Positions 1 to 9,287 of a stretch of DNA of 64,000 bases are shown piece after piece. A model generated the notes under the pieces. That model had not been told where the DNA came from, did not search any database, and worked only from the letters and a program-made list of their open reading frames with translations. Every line of letters starts with the position of its first letter. Position 1 is the stretch's first letter. A program made the translations under genes and the position numbers. The stretch covers positions 1 to 64,000 of the forward strand of contig NZ_VTXD01000020.1 in assembly GCF_013114625.1 (NCBI RefSeq), in the 5' to 3' direction. This stretch comes from Vibrio sp. 99-70-13A1. Lineage in GTDB: Bacteria; Pseudomonadota; Gammaproteobacteria; Enterobacterales; Vibrionaceae.

Positions 1-68
1 GTTCCACACCCTGACAATAACAAGCATACGGTTACAAGTTGCCACCACCTTAGTAATTTCATTTTCAT
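1..68 (-). CDS. Lipoprotein, N-terminal part only (runs off left edge)
   Basis: Reading the minus strand from an ATG at 66-68 gives 22 residues to the window edge: a short basic start, a hydrophobic stretch and a lipobox ending Leu-Ser-Gly-Cys. This is a lipoprotein signal peptide cleaved before the Cys by signal peptidase II, so the mature protein should be anchored in the inner or outer membrane. An AAGGAAG ribosome-binding site lies about 3 bases before the ATG. A second ATG two codons in is also possible. The function cannot be known because the rest lies outside the window. Confidence 0.7.
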   Translation of the reverse strand, partial: MKMKLLRWWQLVTVCLLLSGCG

Positions 69-337
69 CTACTTCCTTTTTGAAACTCTAAATACAGTTA
101 TTAAATATCAATAACTTATATATTCACCAAAACCGATAGAATTCTATTTCTCATCCTTGTTCTTCACTATTCCAAAGTAGACCCTTTAGATAAAGCACTC
201 AAGTCAGCTTACTGAAAAAAGTGATAAAAGGAATGACACTAGGAAAACCTAAAATATAATTATTAAATGCGATCAATAATACAATTTACGGTATGAAATT
301 TGCATTAATTCTCGTAATTACCACAGGGGGGTAAGTT

Positions 338-511
338 ATGGCCGCTATTCCTCATTATGAATGCGAAATTGAATATGAAGTCTGCTACTTCGAAAATGGC
401 AAAATAACAACAACAAGAATTATGGCAACAAATCGCCAGGAGGCTATGGATTGGTACTTGGGGGCAGGAAAGCACATGAATGACCTCTACTCAATCAGAC
501 CAGATGAATAG
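338..511 (+). CDS. Small uncharacterised protein, 57 aa
   Basis: An ATG preceded by a strong AGGGGGG purine run opens a 57-codon frame closed by TAG, too short for most gene finders. The product is acidic, has no signal peptide or membrane segment, and begins with alternating short residues (YECEIEYEVCYFENGK) that look like paired beta strands followed by a helix (NRQEAMDWYL). A terminator hairpin follows about 50 bases later. I do not recognise the family. The good ribosome-binding site, compact fold-like pattern and terminator support it being real. Confidence 0.6.
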   Translation: MAAIPHYECEIEYEVCYFENGKITTTRIMATNRQEAMDWYLGAGKHMNDLYSIRPDE

Positions 512-561
512 AGCTGAACTCTCAGTTTAGACTTTTCATTTTAGATATTTATAAGATCATG

Positions 562-601
562 AAAGGTTTAACCTAAGCTTAGTTGCCTAGGTCAAACCTT
601 T
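562..601. terminator. Bidirectional hairpin between the 57-aa gene and dbpA
   Basis: Arms AAAGGTTT-x-ACCTA and TAGGT-x-AAACCTTT pair over about 13 positions with one mismatch. It sits between convergent genes, so it can serve both. Confidence 0.65.
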
Positions 602-634
602 GATCAATTTTAAGACCGATAAATTCTGAGTGCG

Positions 635-2014
635 TTACTTCAAAATACGAGCACGGAATTGACGCCCTTTCATCTTGCCTGACTCAATTTTGTTCAATGC
701 TTTTTTCGCTAATGATTTTTCAATCGCAACGTATGCACGCATTGCTGATAAATTGATCTTACCTACAGACTTACCATCAATACCGCCTTGGCCTGTTAGC
801 GCACCTAAAATATCACCCGCACGCAATTTAGCTTTCTTACCACCATCAATTTGGATAGTAACCATATTCGATTGATATGGTTTAGAATTTGGCTTCTCTG
901 GTAGTGTAGATGGCTCAATCGGCATATCCATGTACTCATCAATTTGAGCAACACGGTGCATTTCTTTCTCGCTGAAGAAGCTGCAAGCAACGCCTTTTCC
1001 ACCAGCTCGACCAGTACGACCAATTCGGTGAACATGCACTTCAGGATCACGAGACAGTTCAAAGTTGAACACGGCATCAAGGTTATCAACATCCAGACCA
1101 CGAGCAGCTACGTCTGTCGCGACTAAAATAGAAATAGTCTTGTTTGAGAATTGAACCAAAGCTTGGTCACGTTCACGCTGCTCCATATCTCCATGCAGTT
1201 CAGTTACGCTGAAACCACGGTGGCTTAATTCATCATTCACGTTCTGAACTTCTTTCTTAGTATTACAGAACACAACAGCAGACTCTGGCTGATGATGAAG
1301 TAAAAGAAGTTCTAGTGCATCATCACGCGCTTCTGTGCCTTCCAGCTTGTAGAAGTGCTGTTGAATACTTGAATGATCGTGAGTGGATTCTACCTTCACC
1401 ATCTCAGGGTTTAGCATAATGCGATCAGCAACAGATTTGATCTGTTTTGGGAATGTCGCACTGAATAATAGCGTTTGGCGCTGTTTCGGTGCTGCTTCAA
1501 TTACCGCATCCAAAGCATCTTGGAAGCCCATTTCAAGCATGCGATCGGCTTCATCTAATACAAGCGTATTCAGTTCAGATAAATCAATGCGACCTCTTTC
1601 AAGGTGATCCAAAATACGACCTGGTGTACCTACTAGAATATGAGCACCATGCTCTAATGAACCAATCTGTGGTCCCATTGGCATTCCGCCACAAAGCGTC
1701 AATACTTTAATATTGTGGATACCACGAGCCAATGTGCGAATTTCTTTTGCTACTTGGTCTGCTAGTTCACGTGTTGGACAGAGAACTAATGACTGCACAC
1801 GAAAGCGTTTTACTCGCAAGTTTTGCAGTACACCAAGACCGAAAGCGGCAGTTTTACCTGAACCAGTTTTACCCTGACCAATTACATCTTTACCCGCTAA
1901 AATAGAAGGTAAGCTCAATGCTTGAATAGGTGTCATTTGGGCATAGCCTAATGCGTCTAAGGTTGTTAGAAGCTCAGGCTTAAGGTCAATAGAAGAAAAT
2001 TTAGAAGTGCTCAA
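635..2014 (-). CDS. dbpA: ATP-dependent RNA helicase DbpA (DEAD box)
   Basis: A 459-residue DEAD-box helicase that remodels the 23S rRNA peptidyl-transferase region during 50S ribosome assembly in the cytoplasm. Visible motifs in order: Q motif near residue 26, Walker A GQGKTGSGKT (about 46-55), PTRELA, DEAD (LVLDEADRML), SAT (LLFSATFPKQ), and RGLD and HRIGRTGRAG in the second RecA domain. The C-terminal ~75 residues contain the RAGDILGAL and GKINL pattern of the DbpA RNA-binding domain, which recognises hairpin 92 and separates DbpA from RhlE or SrmB. Length matches the family. It appears monocistronic, with the upstream region shared with the divergent pilin-like gene. Confidence 0.95.
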   Translation of the reverse strand: MSTSKFSSIDLKPELLTTLDALGYAQMTPIQALSLPSILAGKDVIGQGKTGSGKTAAFGLGVLQNLRVKRFRVQSLVLCPTRELADQVAKEIRTLARGIHNIKVLTLCGGMPMGPQIGSLEHGAHILVGTPGRILDHLERGRIDLSELNTLVLDEADRMLEMGFQDALDAVIEAAPKQRQTLLFSATFPKQIKSVADRIMLNPEMVKVESTHDHSSIQQHFYKLEGTEARDDALELLLLHHQPESAVVFCNTKKEVQNVNDELSHRGFSVTELHGDMEQRERDQALVQFSNKTISILVATDVAARGLDVDNLDAVFNFELSRDPEVHVHRIGRTGRAGGKGVACSFFSEKEMHRVAQIDEYMDMPIEPSTLPEKPNSKPYQSNMVTIQIDGGKKAKLRAGDILGALTGQGGIDGKSVGKINLSAMRAYVAIEKSLAKKALNKIESGKMKGRQFRARILK

Positions 2015-2211
2015 TGGAAATGTCCAACAGATAAAAAACAGAGTGCATTATGAGTGTTTTTTAAAAATATTCCACCCATAAAGCTGCTTAATATTTAACC
2101 GTAAATTTTAGGTAATTCAAAAACCATCAATTACCGGTTTCAATATGTTATAGACATGATAAAATTCAAACGGGATTTCATACTATATAATAAACATTAA
2201 CGGAGGTTACC

Positions 2212-2895
2212 ATGAAGCTACCCAAGCATAACTCCGGCTTTACGTTACTTGAGTTAATCATCGTTATTCTTATTTTAGGTGTGTTAGGCGTTGTTGCTGC
2301 GCCTCGATTTTTATCCTACTCAAATGAAGCAAATGAGACCGCTGCTACAGGCTTATTAAGCAATTTTAGAACCGGTACTAACCTATTCCAAGCGGCTTGT
2401 TTAGCGAGAGGTGGAGATACTGCAGAGCCTCAAGGGGAAAACACATCCTCATTTAATATTGATGGTATCTATTCCAACTTCTCTGGCTCTTGCTTCCCGG
2501 TAAAAAATAGCCGAGGAGGGAGTCGCCGCGATATAAACAATGTCAGATCTTGCTACGTATTGTTACAAGAGATAACTAACTCCGATCATTATGAAGATAA
2601 AACCTATGGGAATAACCCAAGATCTGGAGGGAGTAATAGCCGAGGAAATGTCTCTGGTGATAACTTTCAAACTGCGAAAGATGCCGGTTATGAGTTTCTG
2701 ATCCACCAGTCGCGCGACTACTTTTCTTATTGCCACTTTTACAGCATTGAAGGCAGCTTAGAAAACGCTGCATATTTACTCTATAACGCTGTCGATGGTG
2801 AAATGGTCTCAGGAACAAAAGACTTAACTAATGGTGTGAATTGGCCAGATGAACTACTTGAATATCTTATTGCAACTGGGCCACCCTATTCATAA
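2212..2895 (+). CDS. Type IV pilin / MSHA-like pseudopilin
   Basis: A 227-residue protein starting with a short leader, GFTLLELIIVILILGVLGV, the prepilin-peptidase site (cleavage after Gly, N-methylated Phe, Glu at +5) and hydrophobic N-terminal helix of type IV pilins and pseudopilins. The globular part has four or more Cys residues (QAACLARGG, GSCFPV, RSCYVL, YCHFY), consistent with disulfides in the periplasmic domain. The spacing and LLSNFRTG resemble MshA/MshB-type pilins, but no pilus assembly genes lie nearby, so it is an orphan. GGAGG lies 5 bases before the ATG. Partner system unknown. Confidence 0.8.
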   Translation: MKLPKHNSGFTLLELIIVILILGVLGVVAAPRFLSYSNEANETAATGLLSNFRTGTNLFQAACLARGGDTAEPQGENTSSFNIDGIYSNFSGSCFPVKNSRGGSRRDINNVRSCYVLLQEITNSDHYEDKTYGNNPRSGGSNSRGNVSGDNFQTAKDAGYEFLIHQSRDYFSYCHFYSIEGSLENAAYLLYNAVDGEMVSGTKDLTNGVNWPDELLEYLIATGPPYS

Positions 2896-2947
2896 TAAGC
2901 AAAGCACATAATAAATAGAGCTCGTAATAAACAAAGGTCATAATGCA

Positions 2948-2972
2948 TAAAGCCAGCAATTGCTGGCTTTAT
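2948..2972. terminator. Terminator after pilin gene
   Basis: Perfect palindrome AAAGCCAGCAATTGCTGGCTTT with AT-rich sides lies between the convergent pilin-like and aldo/keto reductase genes; it probably serves both. Confidence 0.8.
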
Positions 2973-2994
2973 TTACATTCAAATAAACTTCAGT

Positions 2995-3903
2995 TTATGG
3001 CACACCGTGACCTTTCGAAGCCACCCACACGCGGTACCACTGCTCTCGAGTTAACTCTACTTTTAAAGAATCAACAGCAGCTTGGACACGTTTAATTTTC
3101 CCAGAGCCAACAATCGCCAATGGATTTGAAGGCAAACGTCTCACCCAAGCGTAAATCACTTGATCAGTGCTGTCTGCGCCGATTTCGATTCGAATTGCTT
3201 CTAATTCTTCACGAACGCGCACCGCTTGTTCAGTAGTGCCAGTGAAAATGCTTCCGCCACCTAGACAAGACCAGGCCATCGGGCGGATACGATTCATTTG
3301 GAGTTGATCTAATGTACCGTCATGAGCTACTTCAAAGTTCAGAGGGTTGATTTCAACCTGGTTAGTGACTAATGGTTTACCTAAACGTGACTGTAAAAGC
3401 TCAAATTGGCGAGGTGAAAAGTTAGACACACCGAAATGCTTCACTTTCCCGACTTTGTGTAACTCAGTAAAAGCTTCAGCAACTTCATCAGCATTCATTA
3501 AAACGTCTGGGCGGTGAATAAGCAGTACATCCACTTCATTCACACCAAGACGCTCAAGCGAGTTATTCACTGATTGGTAGATATGCTGAGCACTCGTATC
3601 ATAATGGTTAATCTTACGATCTGGCGTATGATCACCGCATAAATTGATGTCGCACTTGGTGATGATTTGAATTTGCTCGCGGATACTAGGCTCAAGCGCT
3701 AATGCTTCACCAAATAACTTTTCACATTGGTAGTTACCATAGATATCAGCGTGATCAACCGTAGTGATACCAAGATCAATATGTTGCTTAAGAAAAGTAA
3801 GACGCTCTTGAGACGTCATATTCCATTCTTCTGTTCGCCAATAACCTTGGACTAATTCAGACAGCTCAGGACCTTGCGGTGCTGTCGTTACTTTTGCAAC
3901 CAT
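2995..3903 (-). CDS. Aldo/keto reductase, YdhF type
   Basis: A 302-residue NADPH-dependent oxidoreductase of the aldo/keto reductase superfamily, (beta/alpha)8 barrel, cytoplasmic. Catalytic-tetrad surroundings are visible: DHADIYG (Asp and Tyr, about residues 51-56), the Lys in ITKCD and the His in LLIHRPD. Near the end, IVGSGKIKRVQAAV matches the cofactor phosphate-binding loop. The opening APQGPELS and the final GVP closely follow E. coli YdhF, to which I compare it from memory. The natural substrate of that group is not settled. Ribosome-binding site AAAGGAG precedes the ATG. It appears to be a single-gene unit. Confidence 0.88.
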   Translation of the reverse strand: MVAKVTTAPQGPELSELVQGYWRTEEWNMTSQERLTFLKQHIDLGITTVDHADIYGNYQCEKLFGEALALEPSIREQIQIITKCDINLCGDHTPDRKINHYDTSAQHIYQSVNNSLERLGVNEVDVLLIHRPDVLMNADEVAEAFTELHKVGKVKHFGVSNFSPRQFELLQSRLGKPLVTNQVEINPLNFEVAHDGTLDQLQMNRIRPMAWSCLGGGSIFTGTTEQAVRVREELEAIRIEIGADSTDQVIYAWVRRLPSNPLAIVGSGKIKRVQAAVDSLKVELTREQWYRVWVASKGHGVP

Positions 3904-4033
3904 CGGTTGTCTCCTTTATCAATAATGCAATTATCCTATGCTTGTTTTACCGAAGGCTCAACGTATAAAAGATGTCACTAGGAATCCTTCATGAAAAATG
4001 TGAATCTCGCTTTATTAAAAGCAGCTCTCGGAA

Positions 4034-4693
4034 TTAAAGCGCTTCTCGAAACAATTCCAGAGTTAATGTTGATCCTTCCCTTAATAATCTAACTTTAGGC
4101 GAGCTATCTTTTCCTGTCATCCAAGTGCTCGCTTGATCACTAACAAGCCTACGTTGATTCATAAATGTGATTAATTTTGTATCTACCGATTGAGGGCTTT
4201 CATTCTGCTGTTTCGCAGCGGCAAGTTCTTTGACCACATCGAACACTTCGTTTCCAATAACGATGGATTGAATAACAAAACCATCTCGTCGTAAGTTTGC
4301 TTGAAGCATCGTATAAGTATGAGCATTAAAAATCGTATTAAAGCGTACGACACTGACAAACTTGGTAGACAACTTCTCTTCAGTTACAGTAATTTCATCA
4401 GTTTTTCCGGTCTGTTTAGTATCTGTAAGTTCTAGCTCAACATAAACTTTTTCGTTGTAGTATTTAATTTCATCACTGCACAATAAGGTCGCTTCTTCTT
4501 CCCCACAATCGAATAGCCCAACTTCATTAAGCAAACTGTTGGCTTCGGGTAGAGCTTGGGCAGTGTTAAAGACATGGCGAAGCCACCAAGGCTCTATCTC
4601 GGCAGCAGGTAGTGATGAAGAAAAACAAAGTAATAGCAAAGATAGACAACGGCTATTTACAGAAAAGAAGGCTTGCAACAAGGAAGATTTCAT
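4034..4693 (-). CDS. Exported protein of unknown function
   Basis: A 219-residue protein with a long N-terminal signal peptide (hydrophobic CLSLLLLCFSSSLPAAE, likely cut after AA), so periplasmic. Two Cys residues in the mature part (LFDCGEEEATLLCSDE) could form a disulfide. The middle is beta-rich (VYVELELTDT, FVSVVRFNTIF) with a Lys/Thr-rich charged segment. No family recognised. A terminator-like hairpin at 4.8 kb lies upstream on the same strand, which may insulate it. Confidence 0.7.
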   Translation of the reverse strand: MKSSLLQAFFSVNSRCLSLLLLCFSSSLPAAEIEPWWLRHVFNTAQALPEANSLLNEVGLFDCGEEEATLLCSDEIKYYNEKVYVELELTDTKQTGKTDEITVTEEKLSTKFVSVVRFNTIFNAHTYTMLQANLRRDGFVIQSIVIGNEVFDVVKELAAAKQQNESPQSVDTKLITFMNQRRLVSDQASTWMTGKDSSPKVRLLREGSTLTLELFREAL

Positions 4694-5174
4694 AATGGAA
4701 AACTAAAGGGGCGATACACTGATTATATTCTTTCGAAAAGCCTATTGGATAGTCCCGCGCTCAATTTCAATAAATAAGTCACAGATAATTACAGATAAAA
4801 AAAACGGGCATACATGCCCGCTTGATTTATACCCAAAGATTAATCAATCTAATCGATGGTTAAATCCCGAATAACGTATTCCGTCACGTTGAGAACCATT
4901 ATTCGAATAGAATAACATTCGCCAAATCCGTATGCAATACGCAAAAACTCAAGATGAATGAAATTATTGAGGTGAAAAATATCGAGCCTATTAAATTGAG
5001 ATTATCATTTAAATAGACATTTTCTCGGTGATACCGAATGTAAAGCTATGTACATAAACCCAGTAAAAACCTCTTTACAATTGCATTCACAACAACTTTC
5101 ACTTTCTCACTCATCATTATTATTTAATATGACATAATGGAGACAATATTAAGCGTCAATTTACAGGGAACAAG
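4694..5174. other. Divergent intergenic region with orphan terminator
   Basis: 481 bases between two divergent genes. It holds the minus-strand hairpin at 4797-4820, several AT-rich imperfect palindromes (for example around 4903-4915 and 4991-5014) and the promoter of the M3 peptidase gene. No open frame of note. The terminator with no minus-strand gene upstream suggests a small RNA here (see findings). Confidence 0.5.
4797..4820 (-). terminator. Intrinsic terminator with eight U residues, no gene upstream
   Basis: On the minus strand, CGGGCATGTATGCCCG (6-bp GC-rich stem, 4-base loop) is followed by eight T. This is a textbook intrinsic terminator for minus-strand RNA, but no minus-strand gene lies between 4820 and the plus-strand gene at 5175. 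Confidence 0.7.
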
Positions 5175-7022
5175 ATGACTGCTACTGCATACCTAAACGA
5201 TCTCAATCAACGTTATTTATCAATCCACAGAACCAAAGAAAACTTCTTCTGGGAAACGTATATGGGCATCAGCGATGACCATGATGGCTCTACCCAAGCC
5301 CAAACCAAATGGACAGAATTTTTAAGTGCTGCTAGCCAAATAAAAGAAATTAAGCATCAAATTGAACAAGCAGAACAACTTCAAGACGAAGCTGAAAAAC
5401 AAAGTACTTTAGTAGGTCTGCAAGGTTGGTTAGCGACATTTCAGGCTCACGCAATCGAATCAGAAGAGTCTCAAACACTGAAAGCAGAACTCATCAAATT
5501 TGAAGCTGAATTGTTCGAGAAAAAACAAAACCACATCATGACCTACACCAATGAGGAAGGTCAGTCAGTTGAAGGCTCTTTGCCAGTACTTAGTTCAGCA
5601 ATTCGTACCAATTCTAATGAATCAGTTAGAGAGTCTGCACATCAAGCTTTCTTAGATTTAGAGCAATGGTTACTTCAAAACGGTTTCCTTGAACTTGTAA
5701 AACGCCGTAATGAATTTGCACGTTCACTGGGATACAAGACTTTCTTCGATTATTCAATCGTCAAAACAGAACAAATGACCACTGCTGAGCTGTTCACTAT
5801 TTTGGACGACTTTGAAGAACGCACTCGCGATAGCCACCAAAATAGCTTGAATAACTTAGCGCAAAGCAAAGGCGATGCTGCACTGAAAGGGCATAACTTT
5901 GTCTTTTCATTTGCAGGAGACGTGATGCGTGATCTCGACCCTTACGTTCCGTTTTCTAAATCATTACGCCGTTGGGTTGAGTCGTTTGGTCGTCTAAACA
6001 TTACGTATTCTGATGCGGAACTGACTCTAGATTTGCTTGACCGTAAAGGTAAGTATCCAAATGGGTTCTGCCATGGACCTATCCCGTCTTTTTACGATCA
6101 AGGTGAATGGGTTGCTGCAAAAGTTAACTTTACGAGTAATGCTAAACCAGACCAAGTTGGCAGTGGGTATGACGGTATCAACACCCTATTCCACGAAGGT
6201 GGCCATGCCGCGCACTTTGCTAACGTAAAAATGAATGCACCATGCTTCTCTCAAGAGTTTGCACCTACATCTATGGCATACGCAGAAACGCAATCAATGT
6301 TCTGTGATAGCCTTTTAAACGATGCGGATTGGCTGAAACAATACGCAATTAACTCAGAAGGTGAAGCGGTTCCTGATGAAATCATCAAAGCGATGATCGA
6401 CAGTAAACAACCGTTCCAAGCTTTCCAAGAACGCAGCATTCTGGTAGTGCCTTACTTCGAGCGTGCATTGTACTTGCTCAGCGATGACGAGTTAACTCCT
6501 GAACGTGTAACGAAACTTGCTCGTGATACAGAGCAACAGATCTTAGCGTTAGAGTGCAGCCCTCGCCCATTAATGGCGATTCCTCACTTATTATCTGACG
6601 AAGCGTCTTGCGCTTATCAAGGGTATTTACTGGCTCATATGGCGGTTTACCAAACCCGTTCTTACTTCACTAAGAAGTTTGGTTACCTTACTGACAACCC
6701 TGAGATTGGTCCATTGCTGGCGGAGCATTACTGGCATGCGGGTAATAGCATAAATCATAATGGAACCATTCAACGCCTTACAGGGGAAGGGTTCAACGCT
6801 AAATACTTAGCGGATGAATGTAACCTTTCTGCGGAGCAAGCTTGGGCAGTTGAACAACAGAAAATTGAGCTGTTAAACTCTAGAAAACGCTCTGAAATCT
6901 CTCCTCTTCAAGCTTCAATTACCATTGTGGATGGCAGCACCGAATTGGCAAGTAACACACAATCGAACGACGAGATGTGCCAACAATTTGAAAGCTATAT
7001 TTTCGATAAATACGGTTGTTAA
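5175..7022 (+). CDS. M3 family oligoendopeptidase (PepF-like)
   Basis: A 615-residue zinc metallopeptidase of the M3 (thimet/PepF) family; cytoplasmic, degrades short peptides. The catalytic motif is HEGGHAAHF at about residues 342-350 (the family HExGH), with downstream zinc-ligand Glu candidates in AYAETQSMFCDSLL. The N-terminal ~200 residues are charged helical (QIKEIKHQIEQAEQLQDEAEK), as in the family's lid. The length fits. No signal peptide. The region after residue 560 is a loosely conserved helical tail. Monocistronic: own promoter region upstream and a terminator immediately after. Confidence 0.88.
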   Translation: MTATAYLNDLNQRYLSIHRTKENFFWETYMGISDDHDGSTQAQTKWTEFLSAASQIKEIKHQIEQAEQLQDEAEKQSTLVGLQGWLATFQAHAIESEESQTLKAELIKFEAELFEKKQNHIMTYTNEEGQSVEGSLPVLSSAIRTNSNESVRESAHQAFLDLEQWLLQNGFLELVKRRNEFARSLGYKTFFDYSIVKTEQMTTAELFTILDDFEERTRDSHQNSLNNLAQSKGDAALKGHNFVFSFAGDVMRDLDPYVPFSKSLRRWVESFGRLNITYSDAELTLDLLDRKGKYPNGFCHGPIPSFYDQGEWVAAKVNFTSNAKPDQVGSGYDGINTLFHEGGHAAHFANVKMNAPCFSQEFAPTSMAYAETQSMFCDSLLNDADWLKQYAINSEGEAVPDEIIKAMIDSKQPFQAFQERSILVVPYFERALYLLSDDELTPERVTKLARDTEQQILALECSPRPLMAIPHLLSDEASCAYQGYLLAHMAVYQTRSYFTKKFGYLTDNPEIGPLLAEHYWHAGNSINHNGTIQRLTGEGFNAKYLADECNLSAEQAWAVEQQKIELLNSRKRSEISPLQASITIVDGSTELASNTQSNDEMCQQFESYIFDKYGC

Positions 7023-7049
7023 TTAGAAGTACCTAGAAATAATTCGCGT

Positions 7050-7084
7050 TCAAAAAGGCTAACATTCATGTGTTAGCCTTTTAT
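7050..7084. terminator. Terminator between convergent peptidase and acetyltransferase genes
   Basis: AAAAAGGCTAACA and TGTTAGCCTTTT arms form a 12-bp stem with T-rich flank on plus and A-rich on the other side; bidirectional. Confidence 0.85.
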
Positions 7085-7117
7085 TTTATGCCAAGAGTTA
7101 AGAATCTTGATTATGAT

Positions 7118-7582
7118 CTAAGTGCGCTTCTCCATCACAAAGTTTCTTAATGTCTGCCCACGCACTTCAACCTCTTGTTCTTTAACGACTCTAAAACCGA
7201 AGTGTTCATAGAAAGGACGAGCGGTAATACTGACTTCAGAATAGAAACGTTTTAATCCTCGTTGCTTCCCCGTTTTCAGTACATACTCCATTAAAGCCTT
7301 ACCGACACCTTGTCCTTGATATTCATGATGGCAAAAAAAGTGATCAATAAGTCCACTAGATTGTAAATCGGTATACCCAACAATGTCCCCGTTAATTTCA
7401 GCGACAAATGGAGATAAGCTTGTCACTTTATTCATCCAAATTGATAAATCAAATCGCTCTGGTGCCCAAGCTTCTACTTGATCTTGTGAGTAATCTTGAA
7501 TATTAATATTTCGAATCGTGCGAAAGTGAATGTTCCAGAGCGTTTCAGCATCTGATTCTTGGTATTGCCTAATAGTGACCAC
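7118..7582 (-). CDS. GNAT acetyltransferase, YafP-like
   Basis: A 154-residue GCN5-related N-acetyltransferase, using acetyl-CoA to acetylate an amine; cytoplasmic. Motif A with the pyrophosphate-binding turn is visible as YQGQGVGKALM (about residues 90-100); ITARPFYEHFGF is motif B. The pattern YSQDQVEAWAP near residue 37 and VRGQTLRNFVMEK at the end are as in E. coli YafP, recalled from memory. Substrate unknown. About 130 bases separate it from the next GNAT on the same strand, so a shared transcript is possible. Confidence 0.82.
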   Translation of the reverse strand: MVTIRQYQESDAETLWNIHFRTIRNINIQDYSQDQVEAWAPERFDLSIWMNKVTSLSPFVAEINGDIVGYTDLQSSGLIDHFFCHHEYQGQGVGKALMEYVLKTGKQRGLKRFYSEVSITARPFYEHFGFRVVKEQEVEVRGQTLRNFVMEKRT

Positions 7583-7709
7583 TTTATTTCTCCATTACTC
7601 ACCACCATACAGTGATGTTTGAACCAGAGCTCATTGACTTATCGAATTGCCAGCGTGTATCTATAACCATTACCGAGTCCAAATATTCGCCAATAAGATC
7701 AACCACTTA

Positions 7710-8180
7710 TCATAAAATGTTGCCGCGCATAATAAATTGAGGACCTGCCGCACCGCCTAAATACTTCTCATTAACATACTCAAAACCACCTTTTTCATAG
7801 CAACTGAACGCTATCGGATTTTTGCAATTAACGGTTAAATATATAGCGTCATATTGTGCGTAATGAGCTTTTAGATAAGGAAACAAAGCCTTAACCGATC
7901 CAGTACCCAAGCCTTTCCCTTGTTGGTTTTTATCAAGCGCAAATGCTCTTAATCCAAGGCTATTTTCTGGACAAAATTCATAGTTTCCCGAATAGGCAGT
8001 ATCTAACTTAAAGAAGCCAACAACCTCATGATTAAATTTAATGACATGCAGATGAGTAGTCTCACTTCCATCCAGTAAGAATTCGTTTGCCGTGCCTGCA
8101 AACTTGACTTGTCCTTCCTCTAATTGGATAGATTTCACTGAATCAAAATGTGTGTTTTTGAGCTTTTCGATAATTATCAT
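7710..8180 (-). CDS. GNAT acetyltransferase
   Basis: A 156-residue GNAT with the acetyl-CoA binding motif QQGKGLGTGSVKALF (about residues 86-100) and a C-terminal PIAFSCYEKGGFEYV (motif B, with the usual Cys-Tyr-Glu helix). LGLRAFALDK before motif A is the beta-4 strand. Substrate unknown; the overall pattern resembles small-molecule GNATs. GGAG stands a few bases ahead of the ATG. Same strand and spacing as the YafP-like gene downstream. Confidence 0.8.
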   Translation of the reverse strand: MIIIEKLKNTHFDSVKSIQLEEGQVKFAGTANEFLLDGSETTHLHVIKFNHEVVGFFKLDTAYSGNYEFCPENSLGLRAFALDKNQQGKGLGTGSVKALFPYLKAHYAQYDAIYLTVNCKNPIAFSCYEKGGFEYVNEKYLGGAAGPQFIMRGNIL

Positions 8181-8529
8181 GATTGCTCCATCAATCGATC
8201 AATGGGTAATACTGCCCCTCAAACATGCGATATTCAAGTGCGTATTTAAAAGTAGAAAATAGCTTTCGTTTAAAAAGCAATTTCTATTCCAAACGCAGGA
8301 AAATAAAGACAACGGATCCATTGTTACAGCAGAATTTAATCTTAAAGCTAAGCATATTACCAAAAGCTATAAAATCTAGAAATGAGGTCATTCAATAGTA
8401 ATGTTGGTATTTTAAGTTCGTATCCAGTGACGTAACACTCTAAGTATAAACTAGTAAGGTCTAAATTTTTCCTAAACTAGATCTACGAACAAGAGTTGTT
8501 CACTACTGTTAGCCATTTAGCTGCGTGAC
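8181..8529. other. Intergenic, no gene seen
   Basis: 349 AT-rich bases with stops in all frames. It should contain the promoter of the GNAT gene to the left and the 3' end of the diguanylate cyclase transcript. No clear terminator or repeat. Confidence 0.4.
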
Positions 8530-9261
8530 TTAAATATTAATTGGATCATGATGTATCTGACCGCGTCCTGATCTCTTAGCAACATAAAGAAGGTCATCAG
8601 CTCTAAGCATCGCATTATGAATTTCTTCATGGGGCTCTAAATAAATTAACCCACCAGATACGGTTACTGACTGAAGACAAATATCACACATATAAGCATC
8701 CTTCAAAATGCAGTTTTGCAGGCGGTTCACTAGATCAACGAGTTCAACATAATGATGTGCTCTTATGATCAAGATAAACTCATCCCCACCAACACGATAA
8801 CACTCATCATACTGCCTAACATTCGTCTTCAAAATCTCCCCAATACGAATCAATACCAAGTCACCAATGTAATGTCCTAATGAATCATTGATCTGCTTAA
8901 AATAATCGATGTCCAAAGCTATCACACCAATGCAGTGGAAGCCTTTGGTCTTTAGATCCTTCTGAATCCTAAAGTCTGCTCCTTTCAGAAAATTTCGATT
9001 CTTCAAATCAGTAAGAGGATCATTTTCAAGTTGCACTTTAGAATTTTGATAATACTGAGAAAACTGGATCATTAAATAGTAAACAATCAGCCAAAAAAAT
9101 AGAGATATAAAAAAGAAGATAGATGCATGATAGTCGTGGATGAAAGTATTATCGATAACAACCTGGTTATGCTGTTCATCAAATTGTAAGAACACTATAT
9201 ATACACCTAATATAAGCATAACTTGATGTTTATATTTAATAAATCTTCTTACATGCTTCAT
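8530..9261 (-). CDS. Membrane diguanylate cyclase (GGDEF)
   Basis: A 243-residue protein predicted to make cyclic di-GMP from two GTP. Two hydrophobic segments (about residues 13-25 and 48-68) flank a ~25-residue periplasmic loop, then a GGDEF domain: LTDLKNRNFL, DIDYFKQINDSLGH, and the active site YRVGGDEFILI intact, with an RQYD inhibitory-site match 5 residues ahead, so product inhibition is likely. The sensor part is minimal, so any input must come through the short loop or a partner. AGGAGG precedes the ATG. The stop of the LuxR-type gene lies 26 bases upstream, so both are likely one transcript. Confidence 0.87.
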   Translation of the reverse strand: MKHVRRFIKYKHQVMLILGVYIVFLQFDEQHNQVVIDNTFIHDYHASIFFFISLFFWLIVYYLMIQFSQYYQNSKVQLENDPLTDLKNRNFLKGADFRIQKDLKTKGFHCIGVIALDIDYFKQINDSLGHYIGDLVLIRIGEILKTNVRQYDECYRVGGDEFILIIRAHHYVELVDLVNRLQNCILKDAYMCDICLQSVTVSGGLIYLEPHEEIHNAMLRADDLLYVAKRSGRGQIHHDPINI

Positions 9262-9287
9262 ATATTCCTCCTATCCTAAGAAAATAG

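Noticed and set aside
4991..5014. Fur box
   Set aside because: One half resembles GATAATCATT but the other half does not match; too weak to call.
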